Source: a virus
Virus record (IMG/VR): IMGVR_UViG_3300033141_000040
Location: 1-27,465 of that record
Reading direction: 5' to 3' (one strand)
DNA: 27,465 bases
The notes beneath the pieces were generated by a model. It was not told the DNA's origin, did no database searches, and was given only the letters and a program-made list of their open reading frames with translations. Positions 1 to 7,567 of this stretch are shown here, piece after piece; position 1 is the first letter of the stretch, and each line of letters opens with the position of its first letter. A program made the position numbers and the translations under genes.

Positions 1-2248
1 ACATGTCTTTTTCATACATGTCATTCCAGACATTCTTCATTGATATCTCTGCAATTTGTTGTAGACCACCTGTCTCTGCTTCTGCCAAGGTAGCACCAGC
101 TACTCTAAATACACCTTGAGAAATTTTGTTCTGAACTACTTTATTCAAAGCCGCTCTAAACATAGAAGGAGTTGCTCCTTTAGGTAGCATTTTAGTAACC
201 TGGCCCATTAGACCAGAGATAATTGTTTTATTAGTAGCTATGTTTCTTAAACCATATCTTTCTAATACAGCTGTTGTCATAGCTAATGGAAGTATGATAG
301 CTTTCTTTTCTGTCTCTGTAACTTGTGCAAAGTCTGGATCGTTCTCCATCTCTTCCATCAAAGCATCTGTTTGCAGTAAACTAAACCCTACTGTTTGAGC
401 TACTGCACCTCTATTGGTAATATAGTTTTTAAAACTTTGCTGAAGTTTTTTAACCACACCCTTTACTTGTTGTTGAGATGCTTTAGATTTACCTCTACCA
501 AGAAGACCTAACATAATAGATGGGCCTGATTGAGCTAAACCAAATAGTCCTTCATATATAAATGAACGCTCTTTCATGTCTGCCATCAACTCATCAGATA
601 CACCTTCAGCTGCGGCAAAGTTCAGCATGTTTCTTACAAACTCCTTTTGAGGGTTTTTAGTTTCCTTAACCTCACGATCTAACACAAGTCTTCTTAACTT
701 GTCATCTATTGATTTATCAAAAATATCTACAGGAACTTCTTCATACCCACCTTTACCAAGAATACCTCCGTCCTTCTTCCACATCAACATGTCACCATCT
801 GCATTTAAAATTCTACTGGTGTCATATCCTTGTGCTTGTAAGTCAGCCTTAACTTTTTCTTGATACTCTGCGTCTATCTCATCTCTGTTTAAAGATTGAT
901 ACCATTTATTATAAACAGCTTCATCCTCTATATTATCAGGCAGAACATACCCTAATTCTTTAGCAACCTCTATGTATCTATCTTTCTTTTCTTCAGTACT
1001 CATACCGAAGTCCTCATCAATCTTTTGGGCTATACCATAGAAGGTGTCAACAAGTCCACCCCAACCAGCAGCTAAAGGTTTAGTGATACCTCTTGTAACG
1101 AATTCATTATACATTCCTTTTACAACAGCACTAACAGGGTTTCCTATCTCCTCTTTCATTAAGGTGTAATCACCAACAGCTGAGTTTATTTGAGCTTCAT
1201 AAGATTGAAAATCTTTAAACTCATTTTGTAGCTGAACCTTTATTGTGTTAAGAGATTGTTTATCTTTAAGTAACTGATTGTATTGAGCTACTTGTTCAGG
1301 GTTTAATTCAGGAAGTGTAGCTAACGCATCTATCTTTGCATCAACAGCTGTGTTATTACTTAAATAACTTTTGTACCTCTCAGTAAGTGTAGCTGCTTTT
1401 TGTTTGACATTCTTGATGTCAGCCATCATAGCTGCTGAACTAAAATATTTTTTTCTACTCTGGTCGTATTCGTCTATCAGTAAATCCATTTCAGGAGTTA
1501 CTATTTTATTCTTTTCTAAAAAGTTTTTTAATTCTTGAGCCTTCTCTTCACTACGAAAACCAAAGTTAGGATCTAAGTTTACTATTAACTTTTCTCCATT
1601 CTCAGCCTCAACGACCATGCTATCCCCAATACCTCTTTCAGTAAATTCAAAACCATAATCTTTAAAATGATATTTCATTTTAGCAACTACTTCCTCCTCT
1701 TCTCTCTCTATCATTTCACCAGTTATGTAGGCTAATGATCTTTCAAAAGGAGATGCGTTTGCATCATACTCTACAGTGGCATCTACACCACGCTCCAAAG
1801 GATCGTATTGTACATCTTCTGTAATAGTCTGGTCTTCTACAATCTCTTCCCCTTCAGGAGTATCTTGTATAGACTCACTATCAAACTGAGAAGTAACAAC
1901 ATCTTCTGTAGCTTCAGGAGTATCTTGATTATTATCTAAGGGGTTTGTTGGATCTGAAGACTCCGATGAGCCAGGTACTTCCTCTTGAACTTGAGTATTT
2001 GATTCCGTAAGCTCCTCTTCTCCAGTAGGTTGAGCAATGTCTTTTTTTTTTACTTTCACCATCCACTGTTCGAATGGTTCTCTTTCCTCAAAAGTATTAT
2101 CAGTGGAGGCAATCCACTCATACAGTTCTTTAGAATATTCTTTATCCTGTCCAACCTTTACAGACCACTCTTCAAAAGGTTCTCTTTCTGCAAATGTAGG
2201 ATCTGTTTCTGAAATCCAATCGTATAATAATTGTGGGTAATCTTCCAT
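1..2248 (-). CDS. Large internal virion/ejection-type protein, 3' end beyond the window
   Basis: The frame is open from ATG at 2248 to the left edge, giving at least 749 residues with no stop. The ATG shares its A with the TAA of the preceding gene (TAATG), which fixes the start. Residues 8-32 and 42-66 are two copies of one motif (LYDWISETDPTF and LYEWIASTDNTF, each followed by EREPFE.W). An acidic, low-complexity linker follows at about 70-150. The rest is mostly charged and helical, with hydrophobic Gly-rich stretches near residues 566-584 (GLFGLAQSGPSIMLGLLG) and 630-650. Being the last and largest gene after two smaller internal-protein candidates, it occupies the place of T7 gene 16 or the crAss cargo proteins. 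I see no lytic transglycosylase motif in the visible part. The role rests on position and composition only. Confidence 0.6.
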   Translation of the reverse strand, partial: MEDYPQLLYDWISETDPTFAEREPFEEWSVKVGQDKEYSKELYEWIASTDNTFEEREPFEQWMVKVKKKDIAQPTGEEELTESNTQVQEEVPGSSESSDPTNPLDNNQDTPEATEDVVTSQFDSESIQDTPEGEEIVEDQTITEDVQYDPLERGVDATVEYDANASPFERSLAYITGEMIEREEEEVVAKMKYHFKDYGFEFTERGIGDSMVVEAENGEKLIVNLDPNFGFRSEEKAQELKNFLEKNKIVTPEMDLLIDEYDQSRKKYFSSAAMMADIKNVKQKAATLTERYKSYLSNNTAVDAKIDALATLPELNPEQVAQYNQLLKDKQSLNTIKVQLQNEFKDFQSYEAQINSAVGDYTLMKEEIGNPVSAVVKGMYNEFVTRGITKPLAAGWGGLVDTFYGIAQKIDEDFGMSTEEKKDRYIEVAKELGYVLPDNIEDEAVYNKWYQSLNRDEIDAEYQEKVKADLQAQGYDTSRILNADGDMLMWKKDGGILGKGGYEEVPVDIFDKSIDDKLRRLVLDREVKETKNPQKEFVRNMLNFAAAEGVSDELMADMKERSFIYEGLFGLAQSGPSIMLGLLGRGKSKASQQQVKGVVKKLQQSFKNYITNRGAVAQTVGFSLLQTDALMEEMENDPDFAQVTETEKKAIILPLAMTTAVLERYGLRNIATNKTIISGLMGQVTKMLPKGATPSMFRAALNKVVQNKISQGVFRVAGATLAEAETGGLQQIAEISMKNVWNDMYEKDM
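2051..2227 (-). repeat. Two-copy 25-residue repeat at the N-terminus of the large virion protein
   Basis: The gene encodes two similar segments 34 residues apart, residues 8-32 and 42-66. Shared positions include L-Y-[DE]-W-I, T-D-x-T-F, E-R-E-P-F-E and W-x-V-K-V. The second copy ends next to a run of ten A residues on the coding strand. The pattern suggests an internal duplication of a small helical unit, perhaps a docking element. No function can be assigned from sequence alone. Confidence 0.75.
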
Positions 2249-4407
2249 TAAGATATTTGTTTAAAGGTTACATCAACTTTACTATAATCAACATGATAGT
2301 AATCACCAACTTTTACTTGAGCGTCTGGAACTTCTTGTGCCATTACACCTTGATATACACCTGAGCCATAAGACTTCTTATCTCTATATTCAAAGGTATA
2401 AATATTATGACCGTTTTTAGAAACACCAATTTTATTTATATTGGTTTTTAATCTTCTGTCTGATGGAGCTTGATTGCCTGTCTTCTTTTTATTCCTTTGA
2501 GTCTTCTTATAGTTATTGATTACTTTTTGAAGTTCACTTTGGAATTTTTGAGGTTCTTTCCTTGAATCAAACTCAATCCTTGTCTTATTACCGTCAATAG
2601 TAACTTCTACTGCGTTTTTGTCTCCAGTGCCTGTAAAAATGTCATCACTGTTTACACTATAATTAGTTGTCAGATCTTTCAATTCTTCAGCTAAAAGACT
2701 TGATGTTACAGTTGTATATTCGTTTAATAGAAGCTCATCTGCACCTTCCATCTTAGCTATAGTATTAAATCTATCTGCTAATTTTACAGGAGATCCCTCT
2801 ACCAATACCATTTTTGTTCCAAGGTTAGTATCTTTAATTACTTTATCACCAATACCTGTATAGTTAACTGTCTTACCTGAGCCGCCATAATCTTTTAATC
2901 CACCAGGATTAGCTTTGTTGTACTCTTTATATATTTGATCAGTTGAACCTTCTACTGGAGACATATATGACATTACTTCAGAGTTCATTAACTGTTGTGA
3001 TCTTGGTATCTTTTTACCATTAGAATCTAACTTAGGATTCCCTGAAGAATCTACTTCAAAACGAGCTACTTTTCTTGTGTCTCCATCTGCGTAAGTAATA
3101 ACAATATTATTTGGATCGCTGTTTCTATCTACTGGGTTATCTGCCAAAGGTTTTATTTTACCTTTATTTGATGCGTTATAAGAGTTTGCAAGTGTGGTAA
3201 CACCAGCGTTAAAGTCTTCTTGATCACCTGATATAATTTGTTGTGCTTGATTTACATAACTAAAGTTATCTTGCTGTAATTTTTCATTACCAAGTGTAGT
3301 TGCTGACTTTTGTTGCCACTGGAAACTACTTTCTTTCATGTCTTCTTTTCGACCTAACTTAGCTTTCATACTTCTTACGAAGTAATCTTCAGCAGCCTTT
3401 TGTTGTCCTTCAGTAATAGTTGGCTCTACGATAACACCGTTTTCTTTGTAGCCCATAACAATAATAGGATTCTGATCCTCCATACCTGGGTTAGCTGCAT
3501 TCCATTCATCGAAGTCTTTTTGATCTCCACCTCTAAACTTCTCACCCTTACTATTAGTAACACCATTATCAGCAAGTACACTACCTGTAGAAAAAGGACT
3601 TGATGTTACTGCTTTAGCTTTATCTCTTAAATAAGTTTCAGCCTCTGGTGTCTGCATAAAGTCATCAATAGTAACAACCGCTCTTGCACTTCCGTCTTTA
3701 CCCATAGTACTTGCATTACCAGCTGTAATATAATCACCAAGTTCAGTGGCAGTAGTATTAACTATTTCACCTACATTTACATTATCAATCTCTTGCTTAC
3801 TAATAGCAGTCATTCTATTGATACTAATCAAGTCATCTGGCCCATCAAGTAGGTTTCCATTTTCATCTATTCTACCAAAAGCTAAATTACCTGTTACTGG
3901 ATTAGTAACTAACTGTAAGTTTTTAAGATTACCAAAAGCCTCCATACGCTCACCAAGGTATGCTTCAAGAGAACTACCCTCACCATCTTTTAATCTTTTA
4001 GTGTATCGAGCAAAGTCCGTATCCCAGCTCTTTGCATTTTTCTGAAACTGAGTAAACCCTGAGCTAATGTTTTGTTTTAGTTTTTGAAAGTCTTGAGGTC
4101 TTAATTCACCTCTTTTCATTTTTTGTTCTGCCTCATAAATTGCATTGGCTGCACCATTAGCTCCATCGATAGTCATATTCATGAGCGTTGGATTATCCAT
4201 CGCATCAAGATTATTTAACTTATCTAAATTAGTTTTGGTATCAGCATCAATCTCGTCTTTTCTTCTTTGACGATCTTCAGCTACATCAGAAAAAGCTGTA
4301 GCAACTGACGAAAGTTGTTCTTGCCAATTTACATTCTGACTTGGATCAGGCTTTTCATAGACATTAAAGTCTATATTTCTTTTTGCTTTAGTAGGATCTA
4401 CTGCCAT
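2248..4407 (-). CDS. Internal virion/cargo-like protein with C-terminal S74 chaperone domain
   Basis: This 719-residue protein is hydrophilic and mostly helical over residues 1-640, with no beta-helix or collagen repeats of a receptor-binding fibre. The last 71 residues, from S649, match the Peptidase_S74 (endosialidase-type intramolecular chaperone) pattern: SDRRLKTNINKIGV, then NIYTFEY, then YQGVMAQEVP. In this family the domain promotes trimer folding and then cuts itself off just before the Ser of the S-D-R motif, so the predicted mature protein is about 648 residues. It starts 3 bases after the preceding gene, which ends in the same domain. Its place among small-to-large ejection proteins is like T7 gp15 or a crAss cargo protein, but a fibre or appendage role cannot be excluded. 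The S74 call is strong; the ejection role is inferred. Confidence 0.7.
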   Translation of the reverse strand: MAVDPTKAKRNIDFNVYEKPDPSQNVNWQEQLSSVATAFSDVAEDRQRRKDEIDADTKTNLDKLNNLDAMDNPTLMNMTIDGANGAANAIYEAEQKMKRGELRPQDFQKLKQNISSGFTQFQKNAKSWDTDFARYTKRLKDGEGSSLEAYLGERMEAFGNLKNLQLVTNPVTGNLAFGRIDENGNLLDGPDDLISINRMTAISKQEIDNVNVGEIVNTTATELGDYITAGNASTMGKDGSARAVVTIDDFMQTPEAETYLRDKAKAVTSSPFSTGSVLADNGVTNSKGEKFRGGDQKDFDEWNAANPGMEDQNPIIVMGYKENGVIVEPTITEGQQKAAEDYFVRSMKAKLGRKEDMKESSFQWQQKSATTLGNEKLQQDNFSYVNQAQQIISGDQEDFNAGVTTLANSYNASNKGKIKPLADNPVDRNSDPNNIVITYADGDTRKVARFEVDSSGNPKLDSNGKKIPRSQQLMNSEVMSYMSPVEGSTDQIYKEYNKANPGGLKDYGGSGKTVNYTGIGDKVIKDTNLGTKMVLVEGSPVKLADRFNTIAKMEGADELLLNEYTTVTSSLLAEELKDLTTNYSVNSDDIFTGTGDKNAVEVTIDGNKTRIEFDSRKEPQKFQSELQKVINNYKKTQRNKKKTGNQAPSDRRLKTNINKIGVSKNGHNIYTFEYRDKKSYGSGVYQGVMAQEVPDAQVKVGDYYHVDYSKVDVTFKQIS
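2251..2463 (-). other. S74-type intramolecular chaperone domain, copy 1
   Basis: This is the 3' end of the 719-residue gene, residues 649-719. The expected autocleavage point is just before S649 in the SDRRLK motif. The core positions NIY-x-F-x-Y and YQGVM-x-x-EVP match those of copy 2 at 4414-4614. Confidence 0.8.
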
Positions 4408-4410
4408 GTT

Positions 4411-5400
4411 TTATAATTCTTTAAATTCTACATCTATCATAGCGTAGTTAACCATATCATAAACCCCTGATCTAACAACCGCTTCTTTTGGAACTTCGTC
4501 AGACATAACTCCTTGGTATGTACCTTCTTGGTCTTTATACTTAAAACTATATATATTTAATCCGCTTGGGGAAACCCCTATCTTCTTAATGTTTTCTTTC
4601 AGCCTTCTGTCTGATCCAAATAAATTTGGATCTAATCCTAATGCGTTGCCTCCAAATTGATAGTTTTGATTTGTTAAACTAAATTTAGGCTTAGGTGAAA
4701 AAGAATTTAAACTTAAACCACCTGGCTGATTCATTTTTAAACTACCACTTAATGATGCTGGTGGTTGGAATCCGCCACTGGAAAAGCTATTACTACCAAA
4801 AGAAGACTTAGCAGCTGTATCACCAAGAGATTTACCAACACCCTTACTCTTTCCGAACAATGGTGCAGCAGCTCCTATAGCAGTAACAGTAGAACCTATA
4901 CCTTGTATACCCTGTTGAATAGACTCTGCTCTGGCAGCTTCAGCTGCATTCTTACGCTGGTTTTGTTCCTTTGCATAAGCCACATCCATTTCTAAAAGTT
5001 GTTGATTGACAGCGTCTTTAGATTGAGCTTTAGTTGCCTGAAGGTCAGATAGTTCTTGCCCCATAGCAATACGAGTATTCTCCGCATTCTCTGCTGAAGA
5101 AGCACCTATTCTACCTACACCAGCAGCTAATGCTCTGGCATCACCTTCTTGTAATGCTTCTGTATTTTGTTGAGCTACTGCTAAATTGTTTTCAAATTCT
5201 GCTTCATACGCATCAAGAGGTACATTAAGACCTTCGTAAAAATCTTTTGATGCTTTTGTTTTAGCATCTAACATTGCTTGTTTTGCTGCTTTATCAGCTT
5301 CTTCAGCTGCTCTCTTTTGCTTTGCGGCATTGGCGAAACTCATACCTGTACTGGCTACTGCTGTTCCTATTCCTACAACCGCTGATGTTACTGCTGCCAT
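4411..5400 (-). CDS. Gp14-like internal virion protein with C-terminal S74 chaperone domain
   Basis: The 329-residue protein opens with a hydrophobic Ala/Gly/Val-rich segment (residues about 3-26). A long Ala/Glu/Gln/Lys-rich coiled-coil region follows (about 27-165), then a second hydrophobic segment (about 168-190) and a Ser/Gly/Asn-rich linker. This layout resembles small membrane-active ejection proteins such as T7 gp14 and P22 gp7. From S263 to the end are 67 residues of S74 type: SDRRLKENIKKIGVSPSG, then NIYSFKYKD, then YQGVMSDEVP. Cutting at S263 would release a mature protein of about 262 residues. It lies between the GNAT-fold gene and the 719-residue protein, with gaps of 1 and 3 bases. 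A chaperone tail on a membrane-type helical protein is unusual. Confidence 0.65.
   Translation of the reverse strand: MAAVTSAVVGIGTAVASTGMSFANAAKQKRAAEEADKAAKQAMLDAKTKASKDFYEGLNVPLDAYEAEFENNLAVAQQNTEALQEGDARALAAGVGRIGASSAENAENTRIAMGQELSDLQATKAQSKDAVNQQLLEMDVAYAKEQNQRKNAAEAARAESIQQGIQGIGSTVTAIGAAAPLFGKSKGVGKSLGDTAAKSSFGSNSFSSGGFQPPASLSGSLKMNQPGGLSLNSFSPKPKFSLTNQNYQFGGNALGLDPNLFGSDRRLKENIKKIGVSPSGLNIYSFKYKDQEGTYQGVMSDEVPKEAVVRSGVYDMVNYAMIDVEFKEL
4414..4614 (-). other. S74-type intramolecular chaperone domain, copy 2
   Basis: This is the 3' end of the 329-residue gene, residues 263-329, with the expected cleavage before S263. It is 4 residues shorter than copy 1, lacking part of the loop before YQGVM. 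By eye, roughly half the protein positions match copy 1. Confidence 0.8.
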
Positions 5401-5401
5401 A

Positions 5402-5812
5402 TTATATTGTTTTAATCATTTCGTGAGTGTAAGTACTGCCTTCAACAAAACCTACTTTTTTATATACATTAATTAAAGGTTTGTTTTTAATTAATGCGTA
5501 TATATATTTTTTACCCATTCTCTCCGCATCATCGCTGATGGTTTGTACCAAAAGTTCTAATGCTTCTTTTCTTTTTTGTCTGTCTTTATATTTGAGATTA
5601 GATATAATCCAATCACACCATACTGCCTTAGAGTTAGTTACATACATAAACCCAGCACATATTGGGGTATCTTTATCATAAACAATGTAACCACCCATTC
5701 CGTCTTCTGGTAAAAACTCTTTTGAAGGAGGAGTCCACCTCCAATCTTTCCACCATCCACACAGAATATCTTTATAATCATTTTCTCTAAGCGGTATTAT
5801 ACTTAATTCCAT
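5402..5812 (-). CDS. GNAT-fold protein, T7 gp13-like virion assembly factor
   Basis: I choose the ATG at 5812 (136 residues) over an in-frame TTG at 5821. The C-terminal half has a GNAT signature: a helix followed by a strand (KKYIYALIKN) and the characteristic N-x-x-x-I-N-V-Y-K-K-V-G-F segment. The acetyl-CoA pyrophosphate loop (R/Q-x-x-G-x-G/A) is not recognisable; the place where it should be reads RQKRKEA, without glycine. The length is close to that of T7 gp13 (138 residues), a GNAT-related protein encoded just before the internal core proteins, and the position here is the same. I infer a non-catalytic assembly role; a true acetyltransferase of a small phage substrate is the alternative. 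Confidence 0.6.
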   Translation of the reverse strand: MELSIIPLRENDYKDILCGWWKDWRWTPPSKEFLPEDGMGGYIVYDKDTPICAGFMYVTNSKAVWCDWIISNLKYKDRQKRKEALELLVQTISDDAERMGKKYIYALIKNKPLINVYKKVGFVEGSTYTHEMIKTI

Positions 5813-5818
5813 TACTCG

Positions 5819-5826
5819 CAAAGATA
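5819..5826 (-). promoter_or_regulatory. Bacteroidetes-type -7 box (TATCTTTG) before the ejection genes
   Basis: On the minus strand this reads TATCTTTG, an exact match to the Bacteroidetes -7 consensus TAnnTTTG. It lies in the short gap between the hub-like protein and the GNAT-fold gene. I see no TTG at the -33 position. The box is only 6 bases from the ATG at 5812, so a transcript from it would be leaderless or nearly so. With such an AT-rich genome a chance match is possible. Confidence 0.35.
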
Positions 5827-5834
5827 ATAAAAAT

Positions 5835-6614
5835 CTATGGATATGATTTCATCACACTACTACCGACAGAAAACAGCTCAACCGCTTGAGTGTTTGTGTT
5901 TTCAAGCGTATACTGCATAAAGTAACCACGAGCACCATGAGATTCGGCAACTGGGTTCTTGTAATAAAATATATATGATCCGTTTGGAGGAATAATACCA
6001 GCCTGTCCAATAGGATCAGGAACTGATTCGTCTACTGTTAATACATTATTTACTTGATCTATACCTGTTACCTGACCAAAGTAAAGAGAGTTAGCACCAG
6101 CATATATATAGTCTCCTATACTTATTATACTTCCAAGATCAACATTGAATGAAATTGTAAATGCACCAGGGATACCTCCAATAAGTAAACAAGATCCTAT
6201 TCCGTTAGCTGACCTTAGATTGAAGTTGACATTAGTACTATTGTCTCTAAGGAATGTAAACCATTCTCTTTCCTTCTGTACAAAATAAGTATCCAACATT
6301 GATCCTCCACTTAACTCTGTAAACAAAGCTGTACAAGCCCAAGCGTCATCACTTTCGTAAGACATTGTTTTAAACAACTTAATGGTTTGAGGTTCAGTAT
6401 TAAAGACAGATGTTATTCGAGAGTTATATTGAACACCATAATAATTGTTTCTTAATACATTGGTATTGTGTCTATAGAGATTTCCATTTCTAAATGTATA
6501 GAAATAACTATTCATCCCAATCATAAAATCAGGAATGTATGAATAGAAAGAAGGCCAACCTTTAGCCTCTTCGCTATATGATAATGTATACTCTTCTGCT
6601 GTTTGTACCGCCAT
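5835..6614 (-). CDS. Tail hub-like domain protein
   Basis: The 259-residue protein has an N-terminal region (about 20-90) rich in aromatic residues: GWPSFYSYIPDFMIGMNSYF, then TFRNGNLYRHN, then NNYYGVQYNS. This style of sequence is, from memory, found at the C-terminal end of hub/stabilization proteins in crAss-like phages. Here it is a separate gene, with the 312-residue Cys-rich gene between it and the nozzle gene. Residues about 163-196 carry the GDYI...GQVTGID...LTVDES beta module that also occurs in the capsid and connector proteins. It starts 1 base after the preceding stop, so it belongs to the tail operon. The structural role is well supported by context; the exact position in the tail is not. 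Confidence 0.5.
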   Translation of the reverse strand: MAVQTAEEYTLSYSEEAKGWPSFYSYIPDFMIGMNSYFYTFRNGNLYRHNTNVLRNNYYGVQYNSRITSVFNTEPQTIKLFKTMSYESDDAWACTALFTELSGGSMLDTYFVQKEREWFTFLRDNSTNVNFNLRSANGIGSCLLIGGIPGAFTISFNVDLGSIISIGDYIYAGANSLYFGQVTGIDQVNNVLTVDESVPDPIGQAGIIPPNGSYIFYYKNPVAESHGARGYFMQYTLENTNTQAVELFSVGSSVMKSYP

Positions 6615-6615
6615 A

Positions 6616-7554
6616 TTAACAAATACTTAATTGTTTAACTACTCCGTTCTCTACTTGCATACACTGATTAATACCAGCTACTACCGCTCTATAATATCCA
6701 TCAGCCATTTCAGTAACTCCATTTGAATCTATAAATACCCAGTCATGTAATTGTACTAAACCACCAGCTTGTCCACTAACTGGGTAATGGTATTTTGTTA
6801 CTGGATCATTTACATTTTGACATGCACTTATACAGTCTGTAAGTGATGCAATATCATCTACAGTAAATGGGGATAATGAAGTAGGACATTCTACTTGAAA
6901 AGTCCAAGGAATAATACCACTAACATTAGGAGCCATGTCTATTTCAAATGTAGCTGTCGAAGGTGCTGCATTTGGTTTTGGTATAATCATAGTTGTTACA
7001 CCATATCCACCAGCTGGATTCAAAGTTACATCGTTGGCTGTATAAGGGCCCCAGTTAGCAACACCATTGTTTACCCATCCAGTTGGATCTAACTGATATT
7101 CAGTTCCATTATAAGCAACACCATTACTACCGTTTATATTATCTACACCACAACATACTTCAGAACCTATTAAACCTTGAGCATATCCCCAGTTAGGAGA
7201 AGAGTATTCAGAAGCAGTTGTTCCGTCATATGTCCATGTGCATCTCACTGCTGAGTCAACACCTACAAAAAACTTAACCGCAACAGCACCAGTTGCTGAT
7301 CCTAAATCTACAGTAATTTTGTATTTACCAAAAGCACCTGTCCCTTCGCCTGATAAAGCTGGATCATTACAAGCAAACCCACAGGAAGCACAAGTTTGAG
7401 GGTTGCCCAATATGCCACCAGCCATTTGTCTATATATTCCACCTTGAGAATACCAGCCATTTGGTGCTACTTGAGTTAAACCAGAGTCTGTACAAAGTGT
7501 AGTTGCACTTGCAAAGCTCGTTCCGTCATAATAATAAGTTCCTAATGTTGCCAT
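6616..7554 (-). CDS. Cys-rich tail structural protein with duplicated end modules
   Basis: The 312-residue protein is beta-rich and unusually rich in Cys, Gly, Asn, Thr and Tyr. Its first 62 residues run from a YYYDGTSFASATTLC segment through PNGWYS...IYRQ to a CASCGFAC cluster (C55, C58, C62). The last 48 residues (about 265-312) show a related arrangement: a dGYYR segment, NQCMQVENGVV and a final Cys. The same unit ends the 1603-residue nozzle protein encoded just upstream. I do not recognise a named family. The position suggests an accessory tail or adhesion component attached to the hub; disulfides or a bound metal could stabilise the Cys clusters. Confidence 0.5.
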   Translation of the reverse strand: MATLGTYYYDGTSFASATTLCTDSGLTQVAPNGWYSQGGIYRQMAGGILGNPQTCASCGFACNDPALSGEGTGAFGKYKITVDLGSATGAVAVKFFVGVDSAVRCTWTYDGTTASEYSSPNWGYAQGLIGSEVCCGVDNINGSNGVAYNGTEYQLDPTGWVNNGVANWGPYTANDVTLNPAGGYGVTTMIIPKPNAAPSTATFEIDMAPNVSGIIPWTFQVECPTSLSPFTVDDIASLTDCISACQNVNDPVTKYHYPVSGQAGGLVQLHDWVFIDSNGVTEMADGYYRAVVAGINQCMQVENGVVKQLSIC

Positions 7555-7567
7555 ATTTATTTAATTT

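Noticed and set aside
2251-5400. S74 proteins as receptor-binding tail fibres
   Set aside because: This was the first thought because S74 domains are typical of fibres, but the upstream sequences look helical or hydrophobic, and the neighbours are ejection-type genes. It is kept as an alternative, not the main call.
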